From Sphingobacterium sp. JB170 (lineage in GTDB: Bacteria > Bacteroidota > Bacteroidia > Sphingobacteriales > Sphingobacteriaceae): a stretch of 64,000 nt of DNA. The position numbers were made by a program, and so were the translations under genes. Of this stretch, positions 53,679-62,395 are shown piece after piece; position 1 is the first letter of the stretch, and each line of letters begins with the position of its first letter. The notes below the pieces were generated by a model. It saw only the letters and a list, made by a program, of their open reading frames with translations, was not told the DNA's origin and did no database searches. The DNA is taken from NCBI RefSeq assembly GCF_900163865.1, contig NZ_FUKU01000041.1, positions 1 through 64,000 on the forward strand, read 5' to 3'.

Positions 53679-54897
53679 TATTAAATTTCTTTACTACCAA
53701 AGCGGAATTAGTCCCGCCAAACCCGAAGGAATTAGACAAATATATGTCAAATTCTTGTTTTAATGTACCTGAAACAAAATTTAAATCTCGAAAAGCATCG
53801 TCCGGTTCTTCTAAATTAATATTCGGCGCGATAAACCCGTGCTGCATCATCAACGTTGAATAAACAATTTCCGAAGCGCCCGCCATCCAACATTCATGCC
53901 CAGTCATCGATTTGGTCGAACTAACATAAGGGTTACCGCCGAACACATCCAGTATCGCTTGCGCTTCATTGGCATCGCCAATCGGTGTGGATGTGGCGTG
54001 CGCATTGATATACGCGACTTGGTCTGGCGTTAAATTCGCTTGTTGAAGCGCCCGCCGCATTGCCTTAGCAGGTCCATCAATATTAGGTGTTGAGATATGG
54101 GCTCCATTCGAAGAAAACCCGTAACCGATTACCTCTGCAATAATAGGGGCGTTACGTTTTACTGCCGATTCATAACTCTCTAGAATCACCGTCGCCCCGC
54201 CACCACTAGGCACCAGACCCGTTCTTTGTTTATCAAACGGACGCGAGGCCAAGGTTGGGTGCTCAAAATCTGTCGCAAATACGCCCAACCCATCGAAACT
54301 AGCCATGGCATAGGGATTAATTTCCTGCGCGCCACCACATATAATTAGATCTTGCATCCCCTGCTGGATAAACATAAAACCTAATCCAATAGCGTGGGAC
54401 CCACTGGCACAAGCAGCGCTAATCGTCATATTTACGCCCGAGAGGCCAAAAATTGTCGCCAAATTCATGGTCACCGTCGAATTCATAGATTTGAAAATCG
54501 CGCCCGATCCGATTAATTGCGTGTCACGTTTCTCGCGTGCGATATCTATAGCGTCCACCACCGCCTTAGAGACCGAATCATTCCCATAGAGAATACCGAC
54601 CTCACGCGCTAATAGCTCTTCGTCACTCAGCCGCGCATTTCTTAGCGCCTCGACTGTTGCCATATACGCATACTCGGACTCCTCGCCCATGCTGATGCGC
54701 TGGCGACGCCCGAGTACGCCTTTCAAATCAGGCAAAGGGACCATCCCTGTAAGGGGGGATTTATAACCAAATTCCACACGCGCCTGGTCGATTACAATTC
54801 CCGAAACGCCGTTAAATAATGACTCTCTTACTTGATCCAAACTGGTTCCAATACAAGAGTAAATTCCCATTCCTGTTATAACTACTCGCCTGCTCAT
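53671..54897 (-). CDS. Beta-ketoacyl-ACP synthase (FabF-like)
   Basis: This 408 aa enzyme has the full catalytic triad: Cys163 in ISAACASGSHAIG, His in NAHATSTPIGDANE and His in MTGHECWMAGAS. The N-terminus is VVITGMGIYSCIG. The length is that of normal FabF. It follows the FabG gene by 10 bases and overlaps the ACP gene by 8. It may prime or elongate the aryl polyene. Confidence 0.93.
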   Translation of the reverse strand: MSRRVVITGMGIYSCIGTSLDQVRESLFNGVSGIVIDQARVEFGYKSPLTGMVPLPDLKGVLGRRQRISMGEESEYAYMATVEALRNARLSDEELLAREVGILYGNDSVSKAVVDAIDIAREKRDTQLIGSGAIFKSMNSTVTMNLATIFGLSGVNMTISAACASGSHAIGLGFMFIQQGMQDLIICGGAQEINPYAMASFDGLGVFATDFEHPTLASRPFDKQRTGLVPSGGGATVILESYESAVKRNAPIIAEVIGYGFSSNGAHISTPNIDGPAKAMRRALQQANLTPDQVAYINAHATSTPIGDANEAQAILDVFGGNPYVSSTKSMTGHECWMAGASEIVYSTLMMQHGFIAPNINLEEPDDAFRDLNFVSGTLKQEFDIYLSNSFGFGGTNSALVVKKFNNE

Positions 54898-54907
54898 CTA
54901 TCTTTAC

Positions 54908-55648
54908 TTACGAATATATCCCTCCATTTATATTGATTACCTCTCCCGTAATATAACCTGATTTCTTAGATGCCAAAAAACATACCAAGTCTGCAACCTC
55001 TTCGGCTTCGCCGAATCGATTTGCAGGAATCAATTTGAGCAAATCACTCTCTTCCATCCCTTTAATCATATCGGTTCGCACAAAACCCGGAGCGACGGCA
55101 TTCACCGTAACATTCCGCTTAGCGACCTCTTGTGCCAAGGCTTTGGTAGCCCCCACAACACCCGCCTTCGCGGCCGAATAGTTTACCTGCCCTGCAGTTC
55201 CTTTCATTCCCGAAACAGACACGATGTTAATGACACGGCCATAACGGTTACGTAAGAGCTTTTGAATAAAGAAGTTCGTCACATTATAGAAACCTTGCAG
55301 CGAAGTCTGCAACACCACCGACCAGTCTTCTTCACTCATCCACATAAACAGACCATCACGAGCTACACCGGCATTATTGACGATCACCTCCATAATGGCC
55401 GCCGAGTTTTTCGCAGACCAAGTACTCAACGCCTGGTGGACATCCTGGTGATTGCCCACGTCGAATTTTATTACTTCCCCGGTCCCGCCCAGACTGGTAA
55501 CATTTGCTAAGCTCTCCAAAGCGGCTTGATCATTACTTTTGTAATTTATCAAAACGTGATAACCGAGCTCCACGGCCAGTTTTTCGCAAACAATTCGACC
55601 AATTCCTCGCGAACCGCCTGTAACCAATGCACACCTCAATTTAACCAT
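54908..55648 (-). CDS. 3-oxoacyl-ACP reductase (FabG-like)
   Basis: This 246 aa short-chain dehydrogenase has the NADPH motif TGGSRGIG, NNAGVA and the Ser-Tyr-Lys triad in VSVSGMKGTAGQVNYSAAKAG. It would reduce 3-oxoacyl-ACP to 3-hydroxyacyl-ACP before dehydration in polyene assembly. It starts 6 bases after the ammonia-lyase stop, within the pigment operon. Confidence 0.93.
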   Translation of the reverse strand: MVKLRCALVTGGSRGIGRIVCEKLAVELGYHVLINYKSNDQAALESLANVTSLGGTGEVIKFDVGNHQDVHQALSTWSAKNSAAIMEVIVNNAGVARDGLFMWMSEEDWSVVLQTSLQGFYNVTNFFIQKLLRNRYGRVINIVSVSGMKGTAGQVNYSAAKAGVVGATKALAQEVAKRNVTVNAVAPGFVRTDMIKGMEESDLLKLIPANRFGEAEEVADLVCFLASKKSGYITGEVININGGIYS

Positions 55649-55654
55649 ATATTA

Positions 55655-57172
55655 TTACCGCATCAAATATTCTTTTACCAGCTGTATCGCGGGATAAAGA
55701 GGTTTATCATCTGAAAATGCGGGAACCATCTGACGAACATCTTCATACACCGTTTTAGTTTTTGAAGATACAAAATTTTGCTGATTTAAAATATCGATCG
55801 CTTGGCAAACAGACAACATCTGTATCGCTAAAACTTCGAACGCATTGACGATTACTTTATGCGTAATACAAGCGGCATTTGTTCCCATGCTCACAATATC
55901 CTGATTGTCATTATTGTTAGGAATACTGTGAATATACATCGAGCTAGAAAGGGTTTGATTTTCTGCTGTCGTGGACGTAGCGGTAAACTGTGCCCCTTGC
56001 ATCCCGAAATTAAAGCCCAGCTTACCCATATTCACAAAAGGAGGTAGTATACCGTTTATTTTTTCGTTCATCAGGTAATTGAGTTGCCGTTCGGAGAGCA
56101 TCGATAAACGCGTAACAGCTAGCTTCAATTTGTCCATTTCCAGCGAGATGTAATCGCCATGGAAATTTCCGCCATGATATACATTTTTATCTTCGATTGA
56201 GATAATAGGGTTATCACTCACGGAGTTGAGCTCATCTTCTAGAATCTTTCCTGTTTGCTCAATTGTCTCCAGTATGGGCCCCAAAATCTGCGGCACACAA
56301 CGCAGCGAATAAAACTCCTGTACTTTATCTTTGAAAATCTCTTCCTGATTATTCCCCGAGTAAAGATCTTCTTCGCGCTTTTTTATTAAGGAGCTATCTT
56401 GTAGATGCTCGCGCATGCGGCGCGCAACCTCCCTTTGCCCTTCGTGTAACTTAACCGCGTTCAACGTCTGCGAGAAATGATCGTCATGTGCTTTTGCGAG
56501 CTCATTCATCGTGCTGGATAGCCATAGCGACCAGTCCAGCAATTTACGAGCAAGGAAATAATTAATTAACCCTATTCCCGTCATCACCGAGGTTCCGTTG
56601 ATTAACGACAAGCCCTCTCGTACCACAATCTCAATAGGTGCTAGTTGCTGGTCGGCGAAAACGGTCGAGGTCGCTTGCCGTTCACCACGAAAAATAACTT
56701 CGCCTTCTCCGATCAGCACCAAGGCTAAATGCGCCAATTGTACCAAATCGCCACTCGCACCAACACCGCCGTGTGCAAAGATCACCGGCGTAATATCTCG
56801 GTTAATCAGCTCCTGCAACAAGCTGACAACACTATGATGCACACCACTCTTGCCTTTAGAAAGATTAGACAACCGCGTCAGCATAGCCGCCTTAACCAGC
56901 ATTGGCGAAAGAAGTTCTCCTGTACCAGCGGCATGGCTACGTATCAAATTATATTGTAACTGACGGGTTTCCGAATCTTTTATACGGTATTGCGCCATGG
57001 GACCGAAACCGGTGTTTACCCCATAAATGACTTTATTTTTCGCAAAGACCTTTAGAAAGGTATGACTCTCTTCAACAGTACGCCATACTCCTGGGTCCAC
57101 ACCTAACAGGTCCCCGTCAAATACCACCTGATAAAACTGCGTTAGTGTTAATTTTTTTTCGACTGAAATCAT
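55655..57172 (-). CDS. Aromatic amino acid ammonia-lyase (tyrosine ammonia-lyase-type), first gene of the pigment operon
   Basis: This 505 aa lyase carries the MIO prosthetic-group triad Ala139-Ser140-Gly141 in GGVGASGDLVQL and catalytic Tyr50 in YGVNTGFGP. His80 in IRSHAAGTG lies at the substrate-selectivity position; His there occurs in TAL and HAL. Flavobacterium johnsoniae encodes a characterised tyrosine ammonia-lyase in its flexirubin cluster, so production of 4-coumarate is expected here. No histidine-utilisation genes are nearby. It is the first gene of a 29-gene unit and is divergent from a halogenase-type gene. Confidence 0.9.
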   Translation of the reverse strand: MISVEKKLTLTQFYQVVFDGDLLGVDPGVWRTVEESHTFLKVFAKNKVIYGVNTGFGPMAQYRIKDSETRQLQYNLIRSHAAGTGELLSPMLVKAAMLTRLSNLSKGKSGVHHSVVSLLQELINRDITPVIFAHGGVGASGDLVQLAHLALVLIGEGEVIFRGERQATSTVFADQQLAPIEIVVREGLSLINGTSVMTGIGLINYFLARKLLDWSLWLSSTMNELAKAHDDHFSQTLNAVKLHEGQREVARRMREHLQDSSLIKKREEDLYSGNNQEEIFKDKVQEFYSLRCVPQILGPILETIEQTGKILEDELNSVSDNPIISIEDKNVYHGGNFHGDYISLEMDKLKLAVTRLSMLSERQLNYLMNEKINGILPPFVNMGKLGFNFGMQGAQFTATSTTAENQTLSSSMYIHSIPNNNDNQDIVSMGTNAACITHKVIVNAFEVLAIQMLSVCQAIDILNQQNFVSSKTKTVYEDVRQMVPAFSDDKPLYPAIQLVKEYLMR

Positions 57173-57231
57173 TTAGTTCAACATCTTCTTTTCTATTTTA
57201 GAGTCTAGCCAAAAAACAACGAGATAACTCT

Positions 57232-57239
57232 TATCTTTG
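57232..57239 (+). promoter_or_regulatory. Candidate -7 element of the halogenase-type gene
   Basis: TATCTTTG matches TAnnTTTG and lies 52 bases before the ATG at 57292. No clear TTG element is at the expected distance. It is only 18 bases from a minus-strand -7 match, so the two divergent promoters would be close together. Confidence 0.4.
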
Positions 57240-57257
57240 GCCTTAAGTTTAATAGGG

Positions 57258-57265
57258 CAAAAGTA
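57258..57265 (-). promoter_or_regulatory. Candidate -7 element of the pigment operon
   Basis: On the minus strand TACTTTTG (57265-57258) matches TAnnTTTG. It would give a leader of about 80 bases before the ammonia-lyase ATG at 57172. The -33 element is weak (TTC at roughly the right position). Confidence 0.4.
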
Positions 57266-57291
57266 ATATAATTTAATTTTAATCCGCGAAC

Positions 57292-58551
57292 ATGGATTCC
57301 CAGGAAATCGATATTTTAATTATTGGAGCAGGACCGTCAGGTTGTGTAGCTGCGGGTTATCTACAACAAAAGGGAGTGAACGTCAAAGTAGTCGAAAAAT
57401 CCAAGTTCCCACGACTGGTCGTCGGCGAGAGTCTAATTCCGCGCGTGATGGACAATTTTCAGCAAGCCGGGCTCTTGGACGCATTAGACCGTTGCGGTTT
57501 TGAAAAAAAGAAAGGTGCTGAATTTATCCGTGGTGAGGTTTTCAGTACATTTGATTTCAGTGATAAATTTGGGCAGGGCTGGGACTGGACCTGGCAAGCA
57601 CCACGCGCAGACTTTGATCTAGCAATGACCCGAGAGCTTCAACGTAAAGGAGTGGAAATACAGTTTGAGGTGGCAGTAACGGACATCGAGTTCAAAAATT
57701 CCATTTCCCACACCACAATTGTGGATAAATCAGGGGTTACGTCCCAAATAACGGCTAAATTTGTAATTGACGCCAGTGGCTACGGGCGCGTGCTGCCTCG
57801 ACTATTAGGGCTGAGTAAACCCTCGCAGCTTAATCCCCATTCTGCAATTTTCACCCACGTCAAGGACATCAATAGACCAAGTGGCGAGCAAGGAACACAG
57901 ATTTCATTCGACGTACTAGACACTCAAGTCTGGCTTTGGGTCATTCCTTTCTCGAATGGCTTGACGAGCGTAGGCCTAGTTGCTAATACCGCATTTATTG
58001 AAAATCTAAAGGGCGATGAAGGGACTGCCGAAGCCCTAAGAAAGGCCATACAATTATCCGATTTTTACGTCAAACGCTTTGCTAACAAGAGTTTTGAATT
58101 TGAACCCATACATCTTAAAAATTATTCCTCGGCAGTAACAAAAATGTACGGCGATGGGTTTTCACTCACGGGAAACAGTGCAGAATTTCTTGACCCTGTT
58201 TTTTCTTCTGGAGTTTGTTTTGCTACCGAATCGGGACTCCTCTCGGCCAAGTTAGCATACCGGCAGTTGCAGGGAGAAAACATAGATTGGCAAACCGAAT
58301 ACGCCGATTACATGCAGCGAGGTATTGACGTTTTCACAACGTATGTTCAAGAGTGGTATACCGGAAATCTTCAAACTTTATTTTTCCACCGTCCAGAAAA
58401 CCCGGAGGTTAAACGAAAAATATGTGCCGTACTAGCCGGGTATGTATGGAATGAGGAAAATCCATTTGTAAAAAAACACGATCGGGTGATCCGTACGATG
58501 GCTTACATGCTAAAGAACAACGACCCGTTTTCAAGTGAGATTTTCGATTAG
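57292..58551 (+). CDS. Flavin-dependent halogenase/hydroxylase-type FAD monooxygenase
   Basis: This 419 aa flavoprotein has an N-terminal FAD motif (IGAGPSGCVAAGYL) and FPRLVVGESLIP. Residues 214-219 read WLWVIP and match the WxWxIP motif of flavin-dependent halogenases. DPVFSSGV near the C-terminus is also typical. Lysines in FEKKKGAEF (residues 72-74) lie near the position of the catalytic Lys of phenolic halogenases. It is divergent from the pigment operon and likely chlorinates or hydroxylates the phenolic ring. Which of the two reactions it performs cannot be decided from the sequence. Confidence 0.82.
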   Translation: MDSQEIDILIIGAGPSGCVAAGYLQQKGVNVKVVEKSKFPRLVVGESLIPRVMDNFQQAGLLDALDRCGFEKKKGAEFIRGEVFSTFDFSDKFGQGWDWTWQAPRADFDLAMTRELQRKGVEIQFEVAVTDIEFKNSISHTTIVDKSGVTSQITAKFVIDASGYGRVLPRLLGLSKPSQLNPHSAIFTHVKDINRPSGEQGTQISFDVLDTQVWLWVIPFSNGLTSVGLVANTAFIENLKGDEGTAEALRKAIQLSDFYVKRFANKSFEFEPIHLKNYSSAVTKMYGDGFSLTGNSAEFLDPVFSSGVCFATESGLLSAKLAYRQLQGENIDWQTEYADYMQRGIDVFTTYVQEWYTGNLQTLFFHRPENPEVKRKICAVLAGYVWNEENPFVKKHDRVIRTMAYMLKNNDPFSSEIFD

Positions 58552-58562
58552 CTGCTTAATTC

Positions 58563-58593
58563 AGCGATCACTTGTTTTGCGCAAGTGATCGCT
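58563..58593. terminator. Bidirectional terminator hairpin between convergent genes
   Basis: AGCGATCACTTG (58563-58574) and CAAGTGATCGCT (58582-58593) are a perfect 12-bp inverted repeat with a 7-base loop, 11 bases after the halogenase stop. It is equally stable on both strands and sits between convergent genes. T-runs are weak. Confidence 0.7.
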
Positions 58594-58603
58594 AAAGCGC
58601 ATT

Positions 58604-59455
58604 TTATTTCTTTAAAAGCGCACGCAAATTACGGACACTTGTCTGAACATCGGGCTGGTTATTTTCCCAATTATACTCATACTCTGCAGATAGCATACCT
58701 TTGAATTTCTGCCTCTTTAGTTCTGCGATGACCGCATCGATAGGAAGTTCCCCAGTGCCCCAGTGTACATCATGTGCTTTTTTGTCACCAAATGCATTCA
58801 AATCCTTGAAATGGGAGTGCAGAATATGCCCTTCTAATTTCTTTAAACATTCTACTGGGTCGAGTCCCGAACGCATCCAATGTCCGACATCGACCGCTGC
58901 GCCCATACGAGGGCTCCTGCCTTCGAGAGCCTTTAATAGAACATCTGGGTTCCAATAATGTGATGGATTTGGGTGATTATGAATTGCAGCTTGTATATCA
59001 TACTTATCACACAGCGCTGAAACAATATCCAAATGCTCTTCTTCTGGCTCACAAGTGATAACCTTAACACCCATATCTTTAGCAAAAGCGAACACCTTTT
59101 CCCACTCCTGAGCATCCTTGGCACCTACAACCCCGTAAGCGTGTAACGTTATCCCTTTTTCTTTTAAAAGTTGCTTTACCATCTCACGCCCTTCTGCAGA
59201 AAGATCGTAGGTGAATGTCTCTTCGTTCCCTGCGCCGATCGTCTGACCAGGAAATGCCTCTACGAAACGTAAGTCGCTTGCCTGAATTTTATCAAGCGCT
59301 TCAGCGAATGAAAAAAGACGAAACGTATAGGCCTGAGCCCCTAATTTCCAATCTAGTTTTTCTTCGGGGTACTGAGCAAGCTGTTTCGAACTTGAGCAAG
59401 CTGTCATAAAAAAACATACGGCAGCAATTAAAAGGCAATAGATTTCTTTTTTCAT
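58604..59455 (-). CDS. Sugar phosphate isomerase/epimerase-family lipoprotein
   Basis: This 283 aa protein has a lipoprotein signal (LLIAAVCFFMTACSSSK, Cys20), so it acts outside the cytoplasm. The rest is an AP endonuclease 2-type TIM barrel: LGAQAYTFRLFSFAEALDK at the start, VKVITCEPEEEH, AIHNHP and AVDVGHWMRSGL carry the metal-binding Glu/His/Asp pattern. Such exported members are common in Bacteroidetes sugar catabolism, often as keto-sugar epimerases. The substrate is unknown and no sugar operon adjoins. Confidence 0.88.
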   Translation of the reverse strand: MKKEIYCLLIAAVCFFMTACSSSKQLAQYPEEKLDWKLGAQAYTFRLFSFAEALDKIQASDLRFVEAFPGQTIGAGNEETFTYDLSAEGREMVKQLLKEKGITLHAYGVVGAKDAQEWEKVFAFAKDMGVKVITCEPEEEHLDIVSALCDKYDIQAAIHNHPNPSHYWNPDVLLKALEGRSPRMGAAVDVGHWMRSGLDPVECLKKLEGHILHSHFKDLNAFGDKKAHDVHWGTGELPIDAVIAELKRQKFKGMLSAEYEYNWENNQPDVQTSVRNLRALLKK

Positions 59456-59542
59456 TTTATTTTCTTGAGGTTTACGATTACCTAAAAATACAAAAAACTA
59501 TTTAGTTAGCTCTACAATGTTAATTAAGTTCTGTAAACTTAA

Positions 59543-61063
59543 TTATTGCAACAATCCTAAAGCGTAAGCTACACGGTCAATAACTCCCTTTTTACCGAGC
59601 AATTCCGCAATTTTAAATACGTCTGGACCAAACTTTCCACCAACAAGCATAATCCGAAAAGGCATCATCAGTTCACCGATTTTCATGCCCGAACTGGCAA
59701 CCTTTTCTTTAAAGAAAGCGCCCAGATCTTCGGCATTCCACTGCGAAAGTGATTCGAATTCCGCAGTAAGCTCCTCAAAGAAAGCTGTTTTATCCGCGTT
59801 CCATTTTCCCTTGATCGCATTGAGATCAAGCTCCTCGGGTTGCACGAAGAAAAATGATGCTTGTTGCCAAAAATCTTCTACAAAGGTCATCCTTTCTTTG
59901 ACAAGCGATAATATATCGTTAAGGTAGGGCTGACTTGGCAATTCGAGCTCATGTTGTTTGAAAATCGCTTCGACTTGTGGTAATAATTCCGCATTAGGTG
60001 TAGCCTTCATCCATTCGTGGTTATACCACTTTGCTTTCTCGAAATCATATTTCGCGCCTGCTTTACTGATTCTTTCGACCGAAAATGCGGCAATGAGCTC
60101 CGCCATTGTAAAGAGTTCTTTTTCAGTGCCATCATTCCATCCTAAAGTTGCTAACATATTCACGAAAGCTTCCGGCAAAAAACCTGTCTCGCGGAACCCT
60201 TTGGTAAGGTCTCCTGTTTTAGGGTCGGTCCAGTTCATTGCATACACGGGGAACCCTAAACGATCTCCGTCACGCTTACTTAGTTTACCTTTCCCGTCTG
60301 GCTTGAGGATTAACGGAAGGTGCGCCCAGTTAGGCATCTGCTCTTTCCAGCCTAAATACTCCCACAATAAGATATGTACCGGCGCTGAGGGCAACCACTC
60401 CTCTCCACGAAAAACATGCGATATCTCCATGGCTTTATCGTCGACAACCACAGCTAGGTGATAAGTTGGCATACCATCGGCCTTTAGTAGCACTTTATCA
60501 TCTATCAGATTCGTATCAAAGGTAACCGCGCCTCGAATCATATCTTCGAAATATACCGTTTGCTCGGTAGGGATTTTTATCCGTATAGTATGCGGGGTAC
60601 CTGCGGCCAACAGCGAGTTAGTCTGCTCCGTATTAAAACTAAGTGAATTTCGAAGGTTTAGTCGATTTTCGTGTGAATAACGAAAATTGGGATGCACTTT
60701 CCGCTGCTCTTCGAGTTCCTCGGCAGTATCAAATGCATAATAAGCATACCCGCTCTCGATCAGCTCTTCTGCAAAGCGTCTATAAGAAGCCTTACGCTCA
60801 CTTTGACGGTATGGCCCAAAGGCCGCGGGTTTGCTCGGACTCTCATCGGGCAAAATGCCACACCAATCTAAACAATCATTAATATATTCTTCTGCACCAG
60901 GCACAAATCGCGTCTGGTCTGTATCCTCTACTCTTAAGATAAAATCACCACCATGTTGCTTGGCGAAAAGATAATTAAACAATGCTGTACGCACACCGCC
61001 TAAATGTAAACCGCCTGTCGGACTTGGCGCAAAACGCACCCTAACTTCTCTTTGTGAACTCAT
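59543..61063 (-). CDS. gltX: Glutamyl-tRNA synthetase
   Basis: This class I synthetase of 506 aa charges tRNA-Glu. The ATP motifs are HLGG (FAPSPTGGLHLGGVR) in place of HIGH and KLSKRDGDR in place of KMSKS. The start ATG at 61063 is chosen because a TATTTTTG element ends 5 bases upstream, which would lie inside the longer frame starting with GTG 61078. It is essential and cytoplasmic. It is divergent from a histidine kinase gene. Confidence 0.96.
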   Translation of the reverse strand: MSSQREVRVRFAPSPTGGLHLGGVRTALFNYLFAKQHGGDFILRVEDTDQTRFVPGAEEYINDCLDWCGILPDESPSKPAAFGPYRQSERKASYRRFAEELIESGYAYYAFDTAEELEEQRKVHPNFRYSHENRLNLRNSLSFNTEQTNSLLAAGTPHTIRIKIPTEQTVYFEDMIRGAVTFDTNLIDDKVLLKADGMPTYHLAVVVDDKAMEISHVFRGEEWLPSAPVHILLWEYLGWKEQMPNWAHLPLILKPDGKGKLSKRDGDRLGFPVYAMNWTDPKTGDLTKGFRETGFLPEAFVNMLATLGWNDGTEKELFTMAELIAAFSVERISKAGAKYDFEKAKWYNHEWMKATPNAELLPQVEAIFKQHELELPSQPYLNDILSLVKERMTFVEDFWQQASFFFVQPEELDLNAIKGKWNADKTAFFEELTAEFESLSQWNAEDLGAFFKEKVASSGMKIGELMMPFRIMLVGGKFGPDVFKIAELLGKKGVIDRVAYALGLLQ

Positions 61064-61067
61064 TTTG

Positions 61068-61075
61068 CAAAAATA
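61068..61075 (-). promoter_or_regulatory. Candidate -7 element of gltX, implying a leaderless message
   Basis: On the minus strand TATTTTTG (61075-61068) matches TAnnTTTG and ends 5 bases before the ATG at 61063. The -33 TTG is not evident. Confidence 0.4.
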
Positions 61076-61159
61076 CACATTTATGACCGGAAACGTCTTA
61101 TGGGGGGGTTGAGTTTACAGCTTTCTATGTCTGCAAAAAAATAGTTATTTTGCACTTGA

Positions 61160-62395
61160 ATGACAAAAAGCAACGACCGTCTCTATCACCCGCAGTCTAA
61201 GCAACGGTGGAAAATATTTCTCTTCCTGTTTGCGGCAGTAATTGCAGCCGCCTCATTATTGTATACAAATTACCTTGTTAAAAGTCTTTCTCGATCAGAG
61301 CGAACCAAAGCGGAGGTATGGGCGATGAGCACGCGGAGTATTGTTACAATGCCTGATGTAGATGATCAATTTATAAGTTTCGTGTATGCCGTTCGCGATA
61401 GCCTTAGCATACCAGCAATAATTACAGATTCAAAAGATAACATTATCTTTTGGCGAGATTTGGATAGCATGAAAACTAACATACGAGAACAGGCGGACTC
61501 CAGTTTGATATACGACCCGGCGTATTTCGAGAACCAACTCGCGACAATGAAACGAAACCATCCGCCGATCGCCCTGCACCTGGACACCGGCGAAGTGTGG
61601 TCGGTATACTTTCTCGACTCAGCCGCGCTGCGGCAATTACGGATCTTCCCCTACCTGCAACTGTCTTTGATTACGATATTTTTAATAATTGCTTACACCG
61701 TATTTAATTCCATTAAAAAGAGTGAGCAGAACTTGGTCTGGGTAGGAATGGCGAAAGAAGCCGCCCATCAGTTAGGAACCCCTATTTCTTCACTGATGGG
61801 CTGGCTCGAACTAGTAAGAACCAAATTCGACGCCTCCGATGACAATATCCTAAATGAAATGGAACGCGACGTAAACCGCCTGGAAATTGTTGCAGATAGG
61901 TTTTCTAAAATTGGGTCCACTCCAACACTTACGAGTCAGGGCGTCTACGGTATTATTCAAGATTATGTTGAATATTTTAAGATCCGCACGAGTGAAAAAA
62001 TAACGTTTGAACTGACTGGCGACAAGTCCGTCGAGGCGAAACTAAATATTCAACTTTTTGACTGGATCATTGAGAACTTATTAAAAAATGCCGTTAATGC
62101 TATTGAGTCCGAGGGTAAAATAACGATTAACATTGTTGATAACATTGCAAAAGAGGAAATTTTTATAGACATTAGCGATACCGGGAAAGGAATTCCGAAG
62201 TCAAGTTTTGATACTATTTTCCAACCAGGATTCACTACTCGAAAACGCGGTTGGGGTTTGGGTCTTAGTTTAACAAAGCGCATGGTTGACTATCATCAAG
62301 GACAAATATCTGTTAAAGAGTCCGAAATCGGAAAAGGAACAACATTTAGAATTATACTTAAAAGCAATTTGCGTTATGAACCCACTCAAGTCTGA
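61160..62395 (+). CDS. Orphan sensor histidine kinase
   Basis: This 411 aa membrane kinase has TM1 at about residues 18-37 and TM2 at about 170-190 with a periplasmic sensor of roughly 130 residues. The phospho-acceptor is His203 in an unusual H-box AAHQLGTPISSL, instead of HELRTP. The HATPase domain shows the N box ENLLKNAVNAI, DTGKGIP and GWGLGLSL. No response regulator gene is adjacent. The last 20 bases overlap the following DinB gene, suggesting translational coupling. Confidence 0.9.
   Translation: MTKSNDRLYHPQSKQRWKIFLFLFAAVIAAASLLYTNYLVKSLSRSERTKAEVWAMSTRSIVTMPDVDDQFISFVYAVRDSLSIPAIITDSKDNIIFWRDLDSMKTNIREQADSSLIYDPAYFENQLATMKRNHPPIALHLDTGEVWSVYFLDSAALRQLRIFPYLQLSLITIFLIIAYTVFNSIKKSEQNLVWVGMAKEAAHQLGTPISSLMGWLELVRTKFDASDDNILNEMERDVNRLEIVADRFSKIGSTPTLTSQGVYGIIQDYVEYFKIRTSEKITFELTGDKSVEAKLNIQLFDWIIENLLKNAVNAIESEGKITINIVDNIAKEEIFIDISDTGKGIPKSSFDTIFQPGFTTRKRGWGLGLSLTKRMVDYHQGQISVKESEIGKGTTFRIILKSNLRYEPTQV

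Noticed and set aside
55655..57172. Histidine ammonia-lyase of histidine degradation
   Set aside because: No other histidine-utilisation gene is nearby and it heads a flexirubin-type operon, where tyrosine ammonia-lyase is expected. Selectivity still needs an assay.
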